A stretch of DNA of 64,000 nucleotides from Pseudotabrizicola alkalilacus. Lineage in GTDB: Bacteria; Pseudomonadota; Alphaproteobacteria; Rhodobacterales; Rhodobacteraceae. Below are positions 32,873 to 41,872 of this stretch, piece by piece. The position numbers and the translations under genes were made by a program. The notes below the pieces were generated by a model. That model ran no database searches, was not told where the DNA came from, and worked only from the letters and a program-made list of their open reading frames with translations. Numbering within the stretch: the stretch's first letter is position 1; every line of letters begins with the position of its first letter. The DNA lies in contig NZ_QWEY01000009.1 in NCBI RefSeq assembly GCF_003443995.1, positions 124,001 through 188,000 on the forward strand, read 5' to 3'.

Positions 32873-34438
32873 ATGAAATATAACCTGTCCACCTTGCTTG
32901 CCACCACTGCCATCGGGTCTTGTCTGGCGCTGTCTGCCTTTGCGCAGGAGGTGACGGTGGTGATGGCGCCGAACGAGGTCGGGGCCACGTCGTATAACCC
33001 GGTGGCGTCGTCGATGCAGCCGGTCGGAACCTATCTGATTTATGACCGGCTGATCGCCAAGGATGAGAATCTGGCCTATGTGCCGCAGCTGGCCGAAAGC
33101 TGGGTCGAGGCCGATGACGGCATGGCCTGGACCTTTACGCTGAAGCCGGGGGTGACGTTCCACAATGGCACGCCGTTTGCGGCACAGACGGTCGTGGACT
33201 GGCTGGCGCTGTATCCGGGCACCGAAAACGCCTATCTGTTCGATGCGGTCGAGCGGGCCGAAGTGGTGTCGGAACTGGAAGTGCGCTTTGTGATGAAGCG
33301 GCCTGATCCGAACCTGCTCTACAACCTGTCCACCGTGTTCGCCTCGATCCCCGATCCGGCGGCCTATGCCGAGGCGGGTGAAGATTACGGCGTGTTTGAT
33401 GCCGTCGGCACCGGGCCGTTCCGGCTGGAAAGCTTTGAGATCGGTCAGCAGACGGTGCTGGTGCGCAACGATGATTATGCCTGGGGTCCGGGTGCGGCGA
33501 CCGGAAAACCGGCCAAGATCGAACGCCTGACCCTGCGCGAGATTGCGGAATCCTCGACCGCGTTTCTGGAGTTGAAGACCGGCGGCGTGGACATGCTGCT
33601 GAACGTGCCGACCGATTTCGTGGGCGAGGTCGAAGGGGCGTCGGATCTGTCGGTTCTGCAACTGGCCGGGCAAGATCTGGTCTATATGCCGATGAACGTG
33701 ACGCAGGCGCCGTTCGACGACATCAAGGTGCGCGAGGGCGTGGCATTTGCCATCAACCAGCAGGAAATTCTGGATGCGGTGTTCGGCGGCATGGGCAAGG
33801 CGGCGGACGGGTTCCTGATCTCGTCGTTGCCGGAATCGAAGATCGCGGATGAATTCCGCATCTCCTATAACCCGGAACGGGCGAACAAGGCGCTGGAGGA
33901 TGCCGGTTGGGTCATGGGCACCGATGGCGTGCGCACCAAGGACGGTGCCCGGCTGTCGGTGAAGCTGTGGACCCAATCCGACAGCTTTTTCCGCCGCCTG
34001 TCCGAAGTGGTGCAGGCCCAGATGAAGGCTGTGGGCGTGGAGGCAGAGCTGGTCACCTTTGACAGTGCAGCGATCCGCGACCAGTACAAGACCGGCGCGC
34101 ATCAGGTCGCGGTGCGGTCTTACCTTTGGGACAACGCCGATATTCTGGAGTGGTTCTTTTCGGCCACCCGGCCATTCTATCCCAACGTGTCGATGCTGGA
34201 TGACCCCAAGGCCGAAACGCTGAAGGATGCGGCGATGACGGGGGCCAAGAATTCGGCCGAGCGGGAGGCGGCCTTTGTTGCCTATCACGAATACATCAAC
34301 TCGCAGTTCCCCTATGCGCCGATCTACGAGCCGGTGCAGATCATCGGCTACAACGCCGAACGGCTGGTGATGCCCGAGGTGCTGCATGCGCCCCGGTTCA
34401 ACACGCTGGGGTTCCTTGAGCTTGACGTGAAAGAGTAA
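32873..34438 (+). CDS. Dipeptide/oligopeptide ABC transporter substrate-binding protein (SBP family 5)
   Basis: The precursor (521 aa) has a signal peptide MKYNLSTLLATTAIGSCLAL...AFAQ. The body is a family 5 binding protein (DppA/OppA type): LIYDRLIAKDENLAYVPQLA, ESWVEADDGMAWTFTLKPGV, GTGPFRLESFEIGQ, and a C-terminal YAPIYEPVQIIGYN. The start at 32873 fits GAGGG 8 bases upstream; an ATG five codons earlier overlaps that site. Family 5 proteins also bind nickel, glutathione or sugars, so peptide binding is inferred from the permeases and the M81 peptidase downstream. Confidence 0.85.
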   Translation: MKYNLSTLLATTAIGSCLALSAFAQEVTVVMAPNEVGATSYNPVASSMQPVGTYLIYDRLIAKDENLAYVPQLAESWVEADDGMAWTFTLKPGVTFHNGTPFAAQTVVDWLALYPGTENAYLFDAVERAEVVSELEVRFVMKRPDPNLLYNLSTVFASIPDPAAYAEAGEDYGVFDAVGTGPFRLESFEIGQQTVLVRNDDYAWGPGAATGKPAKIERLTLREIAESSTAFLELKTGGVDMLLNVPTDFVGEVEGASDLSVLQLAGQDLVYMPMNVTQAPFDDIKVREGVAFAINQQEILDAVFGGMGKAADGFLISSLPESKIADEFRISYNPERANKALEDAGWVMGTDGVRTKDGARLSVKLWTQSDSFFRRLSEVVQAQMKAVGVEAELVTFDSAAIRDQYKTGAHQVAVRSYLWDNADILEWFFSATRPFYPNVSMLDDPKAETLKDAAMTGAKNSAEREAAFVAYHEYINSQFPYAPIYEPVQIIGYNAERLVMPEVLHAPRFNTLGFLELDVKE

Positions 34439-34444
34439 CGCCAG

Positions 34445-35371
34445 ATGCTGGGCTATGTCATCCGACGCATCCTGATGCTGGTTCCGGTGTTCTTTGCGGT
34501 GTCGGTGGTCATCTTTTCGATGATCCACATGCTGCCGGGAGACCCGATCGAGAACCTGCTGCGTGTGGGGTCAAGCCCGGCACAGCGCGAGGCGCTGACG
34601 GCAAAATACGGGCTCGACCGGCCTCTGGTCGAGCAATACCTGCTATGGATGGGCAATGTGCTGACCGGGGATCTGGGCACTGCGATCGTGCAGCGCCGTC
34701 CGGTGGCGCAGCTGGTGGCACAGGCCTTGCCCTATTCGCTGACTTTGGGCGGGCTGGCCTTGTGTTTCTCGACCGTGCTGGGCGTCGTGGTGGGAACCAT
34801 CGCGGCGTCCTGGCGTGGATCGTGGCTGGATCAGGGGCTGATGGGCGGCGTGCTGTTCGGCTCGATGCTGCCGAATTTCTGGATAGGGCTTTTGATGATC
34901 CTGGTGTTTTCGGTGTCGCTGGGCTGGACCCCGGTGTCGGGGGCGCGCGGCTGGGAAAGTCTGGTTTTGCCGGTGCTGACCATCGGTTTGGGCGGCACCG
35001 CGCTGGTGGCGCGGGTCACGCGGATTGCGATGATCGACACGCAGGGCAAGGATTTTGTGCTGCTGCTGCATGCCAAGGGGGTGCATCCGCTGACCATTCA
35101 AGTGCGCCATGTGCTGCGCCATGCGCTGATTCCGGTGGTGACCATTCTGGCGCTGCGGATCGGCTGGATTCTGGGCGGCGCGGTCACGGTCGAGGTGGTG
35201 TTTGCGCGCCCCGGTCTGGGGTCTTTGCTGATCAAGTCGCTGAACCAGCATGATTACCCGGTGGTGCAAGCCTCGCTGCTGATCCTCGCCATGGCGGTGA
35301 TGCTGGGCACGCTGATGGGCGATCTGTTGCAGGCGGCGATGGACCCGCGGTTTCGGGACAGTCTGACATGA
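34445..35371 (+). CDS. Dipeptide-type ABC transporter permease (DppB-like)
   Basis: The protein (308 aa) has six helices. The N-terminus MLGYVIRRILMLVPVFFAVS and the MLPGDPIENLL block after helix 1 are typical of DppB/OppB proteins. The coupling loop reads IDTQGKDFVLLLHAKGV and the C-terminus contains VVFARPGLGSLLIKSLNQHDYP. It begins six bases after the binding-protein stop and overlaps the next permease by four bases. Confidence 0.9.
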   Translation: MLGYVIRRILMLVPVFFAVSVVIFSMIHMLPGDPIENLLRVGSSPAQREALTAKYGLDRPLVEQYLLWMGNVLTGDLGTAIVQRRPVAQLVAQALPYSLTLGGLALCFSTVLGVVVGTIAASWRGSWLDQGLMGGVLFGSMLPNFWIGLLMILVFSVSLGWTPVSGARGWESLVLPVLTIGLGGTALVARVTRIAMIDTQGKDFVLLLHAKGVHPLTIQVRHVLRHALIPVVTILALRIGWILGGAVTVEVVFARPGLGSLLIKSLNQHDYPVVQASLLILAMAVMLGTLMGDLLQAAMDPRFRDSLT

Positions 35372-36249
35372 GCGGGACGGTGCACAAGACGGGTATTCTG
35401 GCCACGATCCGCCGGTCGGTGGCATGGCGGGCGCTGGCGACGATCAAGGGCGGCGTGGCGGGTGGCTTTTTGCTGCTGGTGGTGCTGGGCGCGATCTTTG
35501 CCCCGGTGCTGACGCCCTATGACTATGACATTCAGGCGCTGACCAACGCCTTTCAGCCGCCATCGCTGGCGCATCCGATGGGGACCGATGAATTTGGCCG
35601 CGATGTGCTGACCCGGATTCTGTATGGCGCGCGCACCTCGCTGTCGGTGTCGGTGGTCGCCATCTCGATCTCGTTGGTGTTCGGCATGACGCTTGGCGCT
35701 GCGGCGGGCTATTTCGGCGGGCGGTTTGACCGGATGGTGATGGTGGTGGTGGACCTGACATGGTCATTCCCCGAGATTCTGGTGGCGTTGATGCTGGTGG
35801 CGATCATCGGGCCGGGGGTGACGGGCACGCTGGTGGCGATCTGTGTCGCCTATCTGGCGCAGTTCACCCGGCTGACCCGGTCACAGGTGATGGCGTTGAA
35901 GACTGAGACCTATGTCGAGGCGGCGCGGGGGCTGGGGGCATCACATGCGTTCATCCTGTTCCGGCACCTTTTGCCCAATTGTCTGGGGCCGGTGCTGGTG
36001 GCGGGAATGCTGGCCACGGGGGATGCGATCATTCTGGAGGCGACGCTGGGCTTTTTCGGCCTGGGCGCGCAGCCGCCGACGCCGTCCTGGGGCGGCATGA
36101 TGTCATCCGGCTCGGGGCTGTTGTTCAAAGGGCCGTGGATCATCCTGTTCCCCGGCCTGTGCATCGCGCTGACCGTGGTGGCGATCAATCTGTTTGGCGA
36201 TGTTCTGCTGGCCAAGCTGGATATCCGTGACCGGCTGAGGGTGGTGTGA
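35368..36249 (+). CDS. Dipeptide-type ABC transporter permease (DppC-like)
   Basis: The second permease (293 aa) has the DppC N-terminal domain (GGFLLLVVLGAIFAPVLTPY), the conserved HPMGTDEFGRDVLTRILYGA and RTSLSVSVVAISISL blocks, and an EAA loop VEAARGLGASHAFILFRHLL. It pairs with the DppB-like protein. Its stop overlaps the first ATPase gene as TGATG. Confidence 0.9.
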   Translation: MSGTVHKTGILATIRRSVAWRALATIKGGVAGGFLLLVVLGAIFAPVLTPYDYDIQALTNAFQPPSLAHPMGTDEFGRDVLTRILYGARTSLSVSVVAISISLVFGMTLGAAAGYFGGRFDRMVMVVVDLTWSFPEILVALMLVAIIGPGVTGTLVAICVAYLAQFTRLTRSQVMALKTETYVEAARGLGASHAFILFRHLLPNCLGPVLVAGMLATGDAIILEATLGFFGLGAQPPTPSWGGMMSSGSGLLFKGPWIILFPGLCIALTVVAINLFGDVLLAKLDIRDRLRVV

Positions 36250-37238
36250 TGTTGCTGGATGTTCGTGATCTGTCTTTGCGTATCGGCACGGTGGGGCTGC
36301 TTGACGGGTTGAGCTTTTCGGTCGACCGGGGCGAGGTGCTGGGGCTGGTCGGTGAAAGCGGGTCGGGCAAGTCGCTGACCGCGCTGGCGCTGACCGGGCT
36401 GGCCGCGCGGATGGGGGCGACGATCACCGCAGGGTCGGTGGTGTTTGACGGCACCGATCTGGTCGGGCTGAAGGAAAGCGCCTATCGCCGTCTGCGGGGC
36501 AAGCGCATCGGGTTCATCACCCAGAACCCGATGAGCGCGCTGGATGCGCTGGTGACGATCGGCGATCAGGTCGATCAGGTGTCGCGCCTGCATCTGGGTC
36601 TGTCGAAGCGGGCCGCGCGGGCGCATACGGTGGAGATCCTGTCACGGCTGCGCATCCCCGAGGCCGAGGTGGTGGCGCGGGCCTATCCGCACAACCTTTC
36701 GGGCGGGATGAAACAGCGGGTGGTAATTGCCATGGCGCTGGCGGCAGACCCCGATCTGATCATTGCTGACGAGCCGACCACGGCGCTGGATGTGACGGTA
36801 CAGGCGCAGATCGTGATGATGCTGGCCGATCTGGTGCGCAAGCGCGATCTGGGGCTGATCCTGATCACCCATGACATGAGCGTGGTGGCGCAGATCTGTG
36901 ACAAGGTCTGCGTGCTGTATGCCGGGCGGGTGGCGGAAAGCGGGCCGGTGCGGCAGATATTTGCCGCCCCGCGCCACCCCTATACCGAGGCGCTGATTGG
37001 TTGCATCCCGCGTGATGGCATGGCGCCGGGCAGTCTGCGCGGGATACCGGGCACGGTGGCGGCGGTGTCGCAATACGGCGCCGACTGCTGCCGTTTTGCG
37101 CCGCGCTGTGGCCGGGCGGATGCGCGCTGCAGAACGCAACAGCCATTGCCTGTTGTGACCGGGACGGGCGGGATGCTGGCCTGTCACCACCCGGTCGATA
37201 GTCCCGTGAAGGAGGCCGCAGATGCAGATGCCCGCTGA
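36249..37238 (+). CDS. Dipeptide-type ABC transporter ATP-binding protein (DppD-like)
   Basis: This ATPase (329 aa from MLLDVRDLSL) has Walker A GESGSGKSLT, Q-loop FITQNPMSALDAL, signature NLSGGMKQRVVIAMAL, Walker B LIIADEPTTALD and the oligopeptide-family C-terminal Cys-rich extension (CCRFAPRCGRADARC), which may hold an iron-sulfur cluster in relatives. The ATG at 36249 overlaps the permease stop; a GTG one codon earlier is possible. Its 3' end overlaps the second ATPase by 17 bases. Confidence 0.9.
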   Translation: MLLDVRDLSLRIGTVGLLDGLSFSVDRGEVLGLVGESGSGKSLTALALTGLAARMGATITAGSVVFDGTDLVGLKESAYRRLRGKRIGFITQNPMSALDALVTIGDQVDQVSRLHLGLSKRAARAHTVEILSRLRIPEAEVVARAYPHNLSGGMKQRVVIAMALAADPDLIIADEPTTALDVTVQAQIVMMLADLVRKRDLGLILITHDMSVVAQICDKVCVLYAGRVAESGPVRQIFAAPRHPYTEALIGCIPRDGMAPGSLRGIPGTVAAVSQYGADCCRFAPRCGRADARCRTQQPLPVVTGTGGMLACHHPVDSPVKEAADADAR

Positions 37239-38193
37239 CGCTGTGCCGGTGCTGGAGCTTGACGGCTTGGTGCGGACCTTTACCACCGGCGGCGGGCTGC
37301 TGCGCAAGGGGCGCAGCATGACGGCGGTGAGCGATGTGTCGCTGCGCGTCGCGGCGGGCGATATCGTCGGCGTGGTCGGCGAAAGCGGCTGCGGCAAGTC
37401 CACGCTGGCGCGGCTGGCGATGCGGCTGATCGACCCCAGTGCCGGACGGGTGCTGTTCGAGGGGCGCGACGTGACGCAGGACCACGGCCCGCGTTTGCGC
37501 CCGCTGCGCAAAAAGCTGCAGATGGTGTTTCAAGACCCGTATTCCTCGCTCGACCCCCGGTTCACCCTGCGCGACTGTCTGCTGGAGCCGTTTGCCGCGC
37601 TGGGCGAGACCGCGCCGCCGGGACGGGTGGAGGCGTTGCTGGATCAGGTCGGGTTGGACCGCAGCTTTGCCGGGGCCTATCCGCATCAGCTGTCGGGCGG
37701 GCAGCGCCAGCGGGTCGGCATCGCCCGCGCGCTGGCCTACCGGCCCGAGGTGGTGGTGCTGGACGAACCCACCGCATCGCTTGATGTGTCGATTCAGGCG
37801 CAGATCATTGCGCTGTTGCAGGAACTGCACCGCACCTCAGGGCTGACCTATCTGTTCATCAGCCATGATCTGGGGCTGGTGCGGTATTTCTGCACCCGGA
37901 TCGTGGTGATGTATCTGGGATCGGTCGTCGAAGAGATGGCCGACCCGGATGCCGTGCCGCGCCATCCCTATACGGCGGCGCTGATGGGGTCATCCTTTGT
38001 GCCCGACCCGACCGAGCGGGCGCAGATCGTGCCGCTGGAGGGCGAGATTCCGTCGCCCTTTGCCTTGCCGCCGGGCTGTCCCTTTGCCCCCCGTTGCGCG
38101 CGCGTGCAGGACCGGTGCCGGGCCAGCCGCCCCGCGCTGACCCAGACCACAGGCGCCAGCAAGGTCGCCTGTTTCAACCCTGTCGAGGCCTGA
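37222..38193 (+). CDS. Dipeptide-type ABC transporter ATP-binding protein (DppF-like)
   Basis: The second ATPase (323 aa) has Walker [13 protein letters not shown]-loop MVFQDPYSSLDPRFT (DppF signature), signature [15 protein letters not shown], Walker B VVLDEPTASLD, and the C-terminal oligopeptide motif PSPFALPPGCPFAPRCARV. GGAGG precedes the ATG by 7 bases inside the upstream gene. Two distinct ATPases acting as a heterodimer is normal for this transporter class. The M81 metallopeptidase gene follows three bases after its stop. Confidence 0.9.
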   Translation: MQMPADAVPVLELDGLVRTFTTGGGLLRKGRSMTAVSDVSLRVAAGDIVGVVGESGCGKSTLARLAMRLIDPSAGRVLFEGRDVTQDHGPRLRPLRKKLQMVFQDPYSSLDPRFTLRDCLLEPFAALGETAPPGRVEALLDQVGLDRSFAGAYPHQLSGGQRQRVGIARALAYRPEVVVLDEPTASLDVSIQAQIIALLQELHRTSGLTYLFISHDLGLVRYFCTRIVVMYLGSVVEEMADPDAVPRHPYTAALMGSSFVPDPTERAQIVPLEGEIPSPFALPPGCPFAPRCARVQDRCRASRPALTQTTGASKVACFNPVEA

Positions 38194-38196
38194 ACC

Positions 38197-39732
38197 ATGA
38201 CATTTCACGTACTGACCGCTGAACTGATTCAAGAGTGCAACACCTTTCAGAAAGGCCGGACCGGGCTGGAGCAATACCGGGTCGAGGTGCTGGCCTCGGG
38301 GGAGGAGGCGCTGTCAAAGCGGCGGCATGCGGTGGCCGAGATCAAGGGCTTCATGGATGTGGCCGAGGCCGAGGGCTGGCAGGTGACACATGCGCTGTCC
38401 GCCACCGCGACGCCCGGTCCGATTGTCACGGCAGAGGCGTTCGCGCATCTGGCGGGGATGATCACCGATGCCGCACAGGCGGCAGGCAAGCTGGACGGCG
38501 TGCTGCTGGCGCTGCATGGCGCGATGGTCGCCGAAGGGTTTGAGGACCCGGAGGGCGAACTGCTGACCCGGTTGCGCGCGATTCTGGGGCCTGATGTGCC
38601 GATTGCGGTGACGCTGGACCTGCATACCAATACCACGCCGGAAATGGCGGCGGGGGCCAATGTGATCGTGTCGTTCAAGACCTATCCGCATGTCGACCCG
38701 GTGGAAACTGCCGTGCATGCCGCACAGGCGCTGAAAACGATGATGGAGGGCCGGGCGCAGGGCCGCACCCTGCGGCTGGCGGTGCCGATGCTGGACGAGG
38801 CAAACTCGGGCCGGTCGGACGTGCTGCCGACGATGGAATTCTATGACCGCGCCCGGCGGTTTGAGACAGAGCCGGGGATCATGGCGGTGTCGGTCAATGC
38901 CGGGTTTTCCGATGCTGACATTTATCATTGTGGCCCGTCGGTTCTGGTCAGCTATGACGCCAGCCTTGACGGGGCCGAAGCGCGGGCAGAGGCGATTGCG
39001 CTGGATCTGGGGACGGCGATCTGGGAGGCGCGGCATTCCTGCGCCAACACCTTCCTGACGGTCGATGAGGCCTGTCAGGCGGTGCGCGATTTCCGCGCTG
39101 ACCGTCCCGGCCCGCTGGTGATTGCCGACTTTTCCGATAATCCGGGCTCTGGCGCTTATGGCGATGCGACCAATCTGCTGGCGGGGCTGCTGGGGCTGGG
39201 GTTGCGGGATGCCGCCTTTGGCCCGCTGATCGACCCCGCTGCGGCGGCAGAGCTGCAGGGGCACCGCGTGGGCGAGTCGGTGACGCTGGCCATCGGCGGC
39301 AAGGTTGACCCCCATTATGGCGGTGGGCCGATCATGGTGACGGGAGAGATCCGCCATCTGTCGGCAGACGGCGTTCTGGTGGGCGACGGGCCGGTGATCG
39401 GCGGCATTACCTTTCGTTTTGGGCCGACGGCGGTGCTGTGGGTCAACGGGATCGACATTCTGATCGTGACCGAACGCGGGCAGGCCTATGATCTGCAACA
39501 GTTCAAGGCCTTTGGCATCGCCCCCGAGGCCTGCACGGTGCTGGGCCTGAAATCGCAGCAGCATTTCCGCGCCGCGTTCGAGCCGATTGCGGCCAAGGTG
39601 ATCGTCTGTGATTGTGGCGGGCTGGCGACGCCGGATTACTCCAAGCGCCATAACGAAAAGGTGCGCCGCCCGATTTGGCCACTGGACGAGATGCCCGACG
39701 AATTCCGCCCGCCACTCCCCCTTAGCGCGTAA
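38197..39732 (+). CDS. M81 family (MlrC-like) metallopeptidase
   Basis: The 511-aa cytoplasmic protein opens TFHVLTAELIQECNTF, the conserved N-terminus of the M81/MlrC family. Metal-binding elements are visible: ALHGAMVAEG (DxxHG-like region), TLDLHTNTTPEM and FKTYPHVDP with His residues, and ADFSDNPGSGAYGDAT in the C-terminal domain. MlrC was described in microcystin degradation, but most homologues occur beside dipeptide transporters and probably cleave unusual peptides. Here it ends such an operon, so it may hydrolyse the imported peptide. No toxin link is implied. Confidence 0.85.
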   Translation: MTFHVLTAELIQECNTFQKGRTGLEQYRVEVLASGEEALSKRRHAVAEIKGFMDVAEAEGWQVTHALSATATPGPIVTAEAFAHLAGMITDAAQAAGKLDGVLLALHGAMVAEGFEDPEGELLTRLRAILGPDVPIAVTLDLHTNTTPEMAAGANVIVSFKTYPHVDPVETAVHAAQALKTMMEGRAQGRTLRLAVPMLDEANSGRSDVLPTMEFYDRARRFETEPGIMAVSVNAGFSDADIYHCGPSVLVSYDASLDGAEARAEAIALDLGTAIWEARHSCANTFLTVDEACQAVRDFRADRPGPLVIADFSDNPGSGAYGDATNLLAGLLGLGLRDAAFGPLIDPAAAAELQGHRVGESVTLAIGGKVDPHYGGGPIMVTGEIRHLSADGVLVGDGPVIGGITFRFGPTAVLWVNGIDILIVTERGQAYDLQQFKAFGIAPEACTVLGLKSQQHFRAAFEPIAAKVIVCDCGGLATPDYSKRHNEKVRRPIWPLDEMPDEFRPPLPLSA

Positions 39733-40055
39733 AATCCGGCAAGGGAGTCGGGGTGCAGGCTACCCTGGCCGTCATGCCCGGCCGGCCTGGCCGGACTCTG
39801 ACCGGATGCCGGTCAGATTTCGGCGGAATCCAGCCATGAAATCGCGAAGAACGTACCGAAACGTGAAACTGGCATTGACGCTGCCCGGTCTGATACCCCA
39901 TCTCCGCCACTGATGTGGACAGGGGTTATGCAGACTGTGCTTTGCACTTGCAGCATAGCAGGTTTGCGATTTGCGCATGGCAGTCGCTCTGGCGTGACCC
40001 CTGATAACCTGAGAACTTTATTGAGTTTTCACCGAATCGACGTGCGGGAGCCAAA
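39733..40055. other. Intergenic region between the peptide operon and opgG
   Basis: No gene is visible in these 323 bases. The left part holds a GGCCGGCCTGGCCGG inverted repeat and the terminator hairpin. The AT-richer right part (40000-40050, e.g. CTTTATTGAGTTTTCACC) probably contains the opg promoter, but I cannot fix -35 and -10 boxes. Confidence 0.5.
39798..39820 (+). terminator. Intrinsic terminator after the peptide-transporter operon
   Basis: An 8-bp perfect stem CTGACCGG/CCGGTCAG with an ATG loop is followed by ATTTC, 66 bases past the M81 stop. The U-run is short, so efficiency is uncertain. Confidence 0.6.
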
Positions 40056-41657
40056 ATGCCGGATACTCCGGGACTGCCTATTCTATTGCAACGACGCTCG
40101 TTTCTGGGGCTGCTTGGCACTGTGGCATTGCTGCAATGCAGCACGAGCCTTTCCGGCATCGCCAATGCCCAGACTGCCACCGACGCCGTGGCCCCCGGTG
40201 AGCCGTTTGATTTCGACCGTCTGAGCGGTGCCATGCGCGAACTTGCCGCCGCGCCGCATGTGGCTCCGGCCCGCGCGGAGGGGTTTTTCAGCGACTTCAG
40301 CTATGATGATTATCAGGCGGTGCAGTTCAACCCCAGGCAGGCCCGCTGGTCGGGCACCGAGGCCGGGTTCCATGTTCATGCGTTCCATCTGGGTTGGCTG
40401 TTTGCCGAACCGGTGACGATGTTCGAGGTTGCGGGCGGCGTCGCCCGGCCCATGGTGTTTACCACTGATGATTTCCGCTATTACGACCGCATCCGCGACC
40501 GGGTGCCACCGCACGAGCCGTTGCCGGGGGTGGCCGGGTTCCGGCTGAACGCGCCGTTGAACCGGGCGGATCTGTTTGACGAAGTGGTGGCCTTTCTGGG
40601 GGCCAGCTATTTCCGCGCGGTGGGGCGTGATACCGGCTATGGGCTGTCGGCCCGTGGGCTGGCAATCAACACCGGACTGGGCAAGCCCGAGGAGTTCCCG
40701 CGCTTTTCAAAGTTCTGGCTGGAAACGCCCGCGCCATTTGCGCGTGAGGTGGTGGTCTATGCCGCGCTGGAAAGCGAAAGCTGCACCGGGGCCTATCGCT
40801 TTGTGATCCGTCCGGGCACGAATACGGAAATGGATGTCACCGCGCGGCTGTTCTTCCGGACAGAGGTAGATCAGATCGGAATCGCGCCCCTGACCTCGAT
40901 GTATCTTTTTTCCGAGAAAAGCCGGACGCAGTTTGATGATTTCCGCCCCAGCGTGCATGACAGTGACGGGCTTGCCGTGCATCGCCGCGACGGGGATCGC
41001 AACTGGCGGCCGCTGAACAACCCCAGCCGGTTGTCGGAATCGTGGTTTGCCGAAGAAAGCCCGCTGGCCTTTGGTCTGATGCAGCGCGACCGGGATTTCG
41101 AGAATTATCAGGATGCGGTCTCGCATTACGAACGTCGCCCGTCCTTGCTGGTGGAGCCGATGGGCGAATGGGGCAAGGGCGCGGTGCGTCTGGTCGAGAT
41201 TCCCACACCGCTGGAGGTGAACGATAATATCGTCGCCTTCTGGGTGCCCGAGGCAAAGCCGGTGCCGGGCGAGATGCTGGAGTATTCCTATCGCCTGCTC
41301 TGGGGCGCGCTGCCGGTCGATCCGGCGGCGGATGTGGCCTATGTCAAGGAAACCCGCGCAGGGGTTGGCGGCGTGTCAGGGGTGGAAAACACGGATGGCA
41401 CCCGGAAATTCGTGGTCGACTTTGCTGGTGGCTTGCTGTCACGCCTGCCGGCGGATGCCGAGGTCAAGGGCGTTGTGACCATCATCGGCGGCGAGATTGT
41501 CGTGCAGACCCTGTCAAAGGTCGACGCCAACGGCGTGTGGCGTCTGGTGATGGATGTGCGCCCCGTGGGGGGAAAGACTGTGGAACTGGTCGCCCATGTT
41601 GCGGGTTATGGTCGCAAGTTGACAGAAAACTGGCTTTATCAATGGCTGAGCGCATGA
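40056..41657 (+). CDS. opgG: Glucan biosynthesis protein G (osmoregulated periplasmic glucans)
   Basis: The protein (533 aa) has an N-terminal export signal with RRSFLGLLGTVALL, a twin-arginine-like pattern followed by a hydrophobic core and an Ala-Asn-Ala-Gln cleavage region. The mature part is OpgG/MdoG: SDFSYDDYQAVQFNP, YFRAVGRDTGYGLSARGLAI and FWVPEAKPVPGEMLEYSYRL. OpgG is needed in the periplasm to branch or release the glucan backbone made by OpgH. It is the first gene of opgG-I-H-C and overlaps the small opgI by four bases. Confidence 0.93.
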   Translation: MPDTPGLPILLQRRSFLGLLGTVALLQCSTSLSGIANAQTATDAVAPGEPFDFDRLSGAMRELAAAPHVAPARAEGFFSDFSYDDYQAVQFNPRQARWSGTEAGFHVHAFHLGWLFAEPVTMFEVAGGVARPMVFTTDDFRYYDRIRDRVPPHEPLPGVAGFRLNAPLNRADLFDEVVAFLGASYFRAVGRDTGYGLSARGLAINTGLGKPEEFPRFSKFWLETPAPFAREVVVYAALESESCTGAYRFVIRPGTNTEMDVTARLFFRTEVDQIGIAPLTSMYLFSEKSRTQFDDFRPSVHDSDGLAVHRRDGDRNWRPLNNPSRLSESWFAEESPLAFGLMQRDRDFENYQDAVSHYERRPSLLVEPMGEWGKGAVRLVEIPTPLEVNDNIVAFWVPEAKPVPGEMLEYSYRLLWGALPVDPAADVAYVKETRAGVGGVSGVENTDGTRKFVVDFAGGLLSRLPADAEVKGVVTIIGGEIVVQTLSKVDANGVWRLVMDVRPVGGKTVELVAHVAGYGRKLTENWLYQWLSA

Positions 41658-41869
41658 TGATTGCAAAGACCATGACGATTGCAGACACGTTGGTTAAAGA
41701 CCCTGCGATTGCAGATCCGCTGACCGTGACCGATGGGCGCGGGGCTGAACCACCGCTGGCGCCGCTGGCGATGCCGAAACAGGTGCTGACACGCGAGGCG
41801 CGCCCGATGTGGCGCGGCTTTGGCGCGCTGCTGTCGCTGCTGCGGCGTGATCTGGGGCGCGCGGGCTAA
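41654..41869 (+). CDS. opgI: Small OpgI-like protein between opgG and opgH
   Basis: The small protein (71 aa from MMIAKTMTIADTLV) fills the gap between opgG and opgH. Its ATG overlaps the opgG stop (ATGA) and its stop lies three bases before the opgH ATG. The sequence is rich in Ala and Pro in the middle and ends with a basic stretch (MWRGFGALLSLLRRDLGRAG). In Rhodobacter sphaeroides the operon is opgGIH-opgC, and opgI encodes a small protein of unclear function at this position, so I assign the symbol by synteny. Two further ATGs (41642 and 41657) are possible starts. Confidence 0.72.
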   Translation: MMIAKTMTIADTLVKDPAIADPLTVTDGRGAEPPLAPLAMPKQVLTREARPMWRGFGALLSLLRRDLGRAG

Positions 41870-41872
41870 GGT

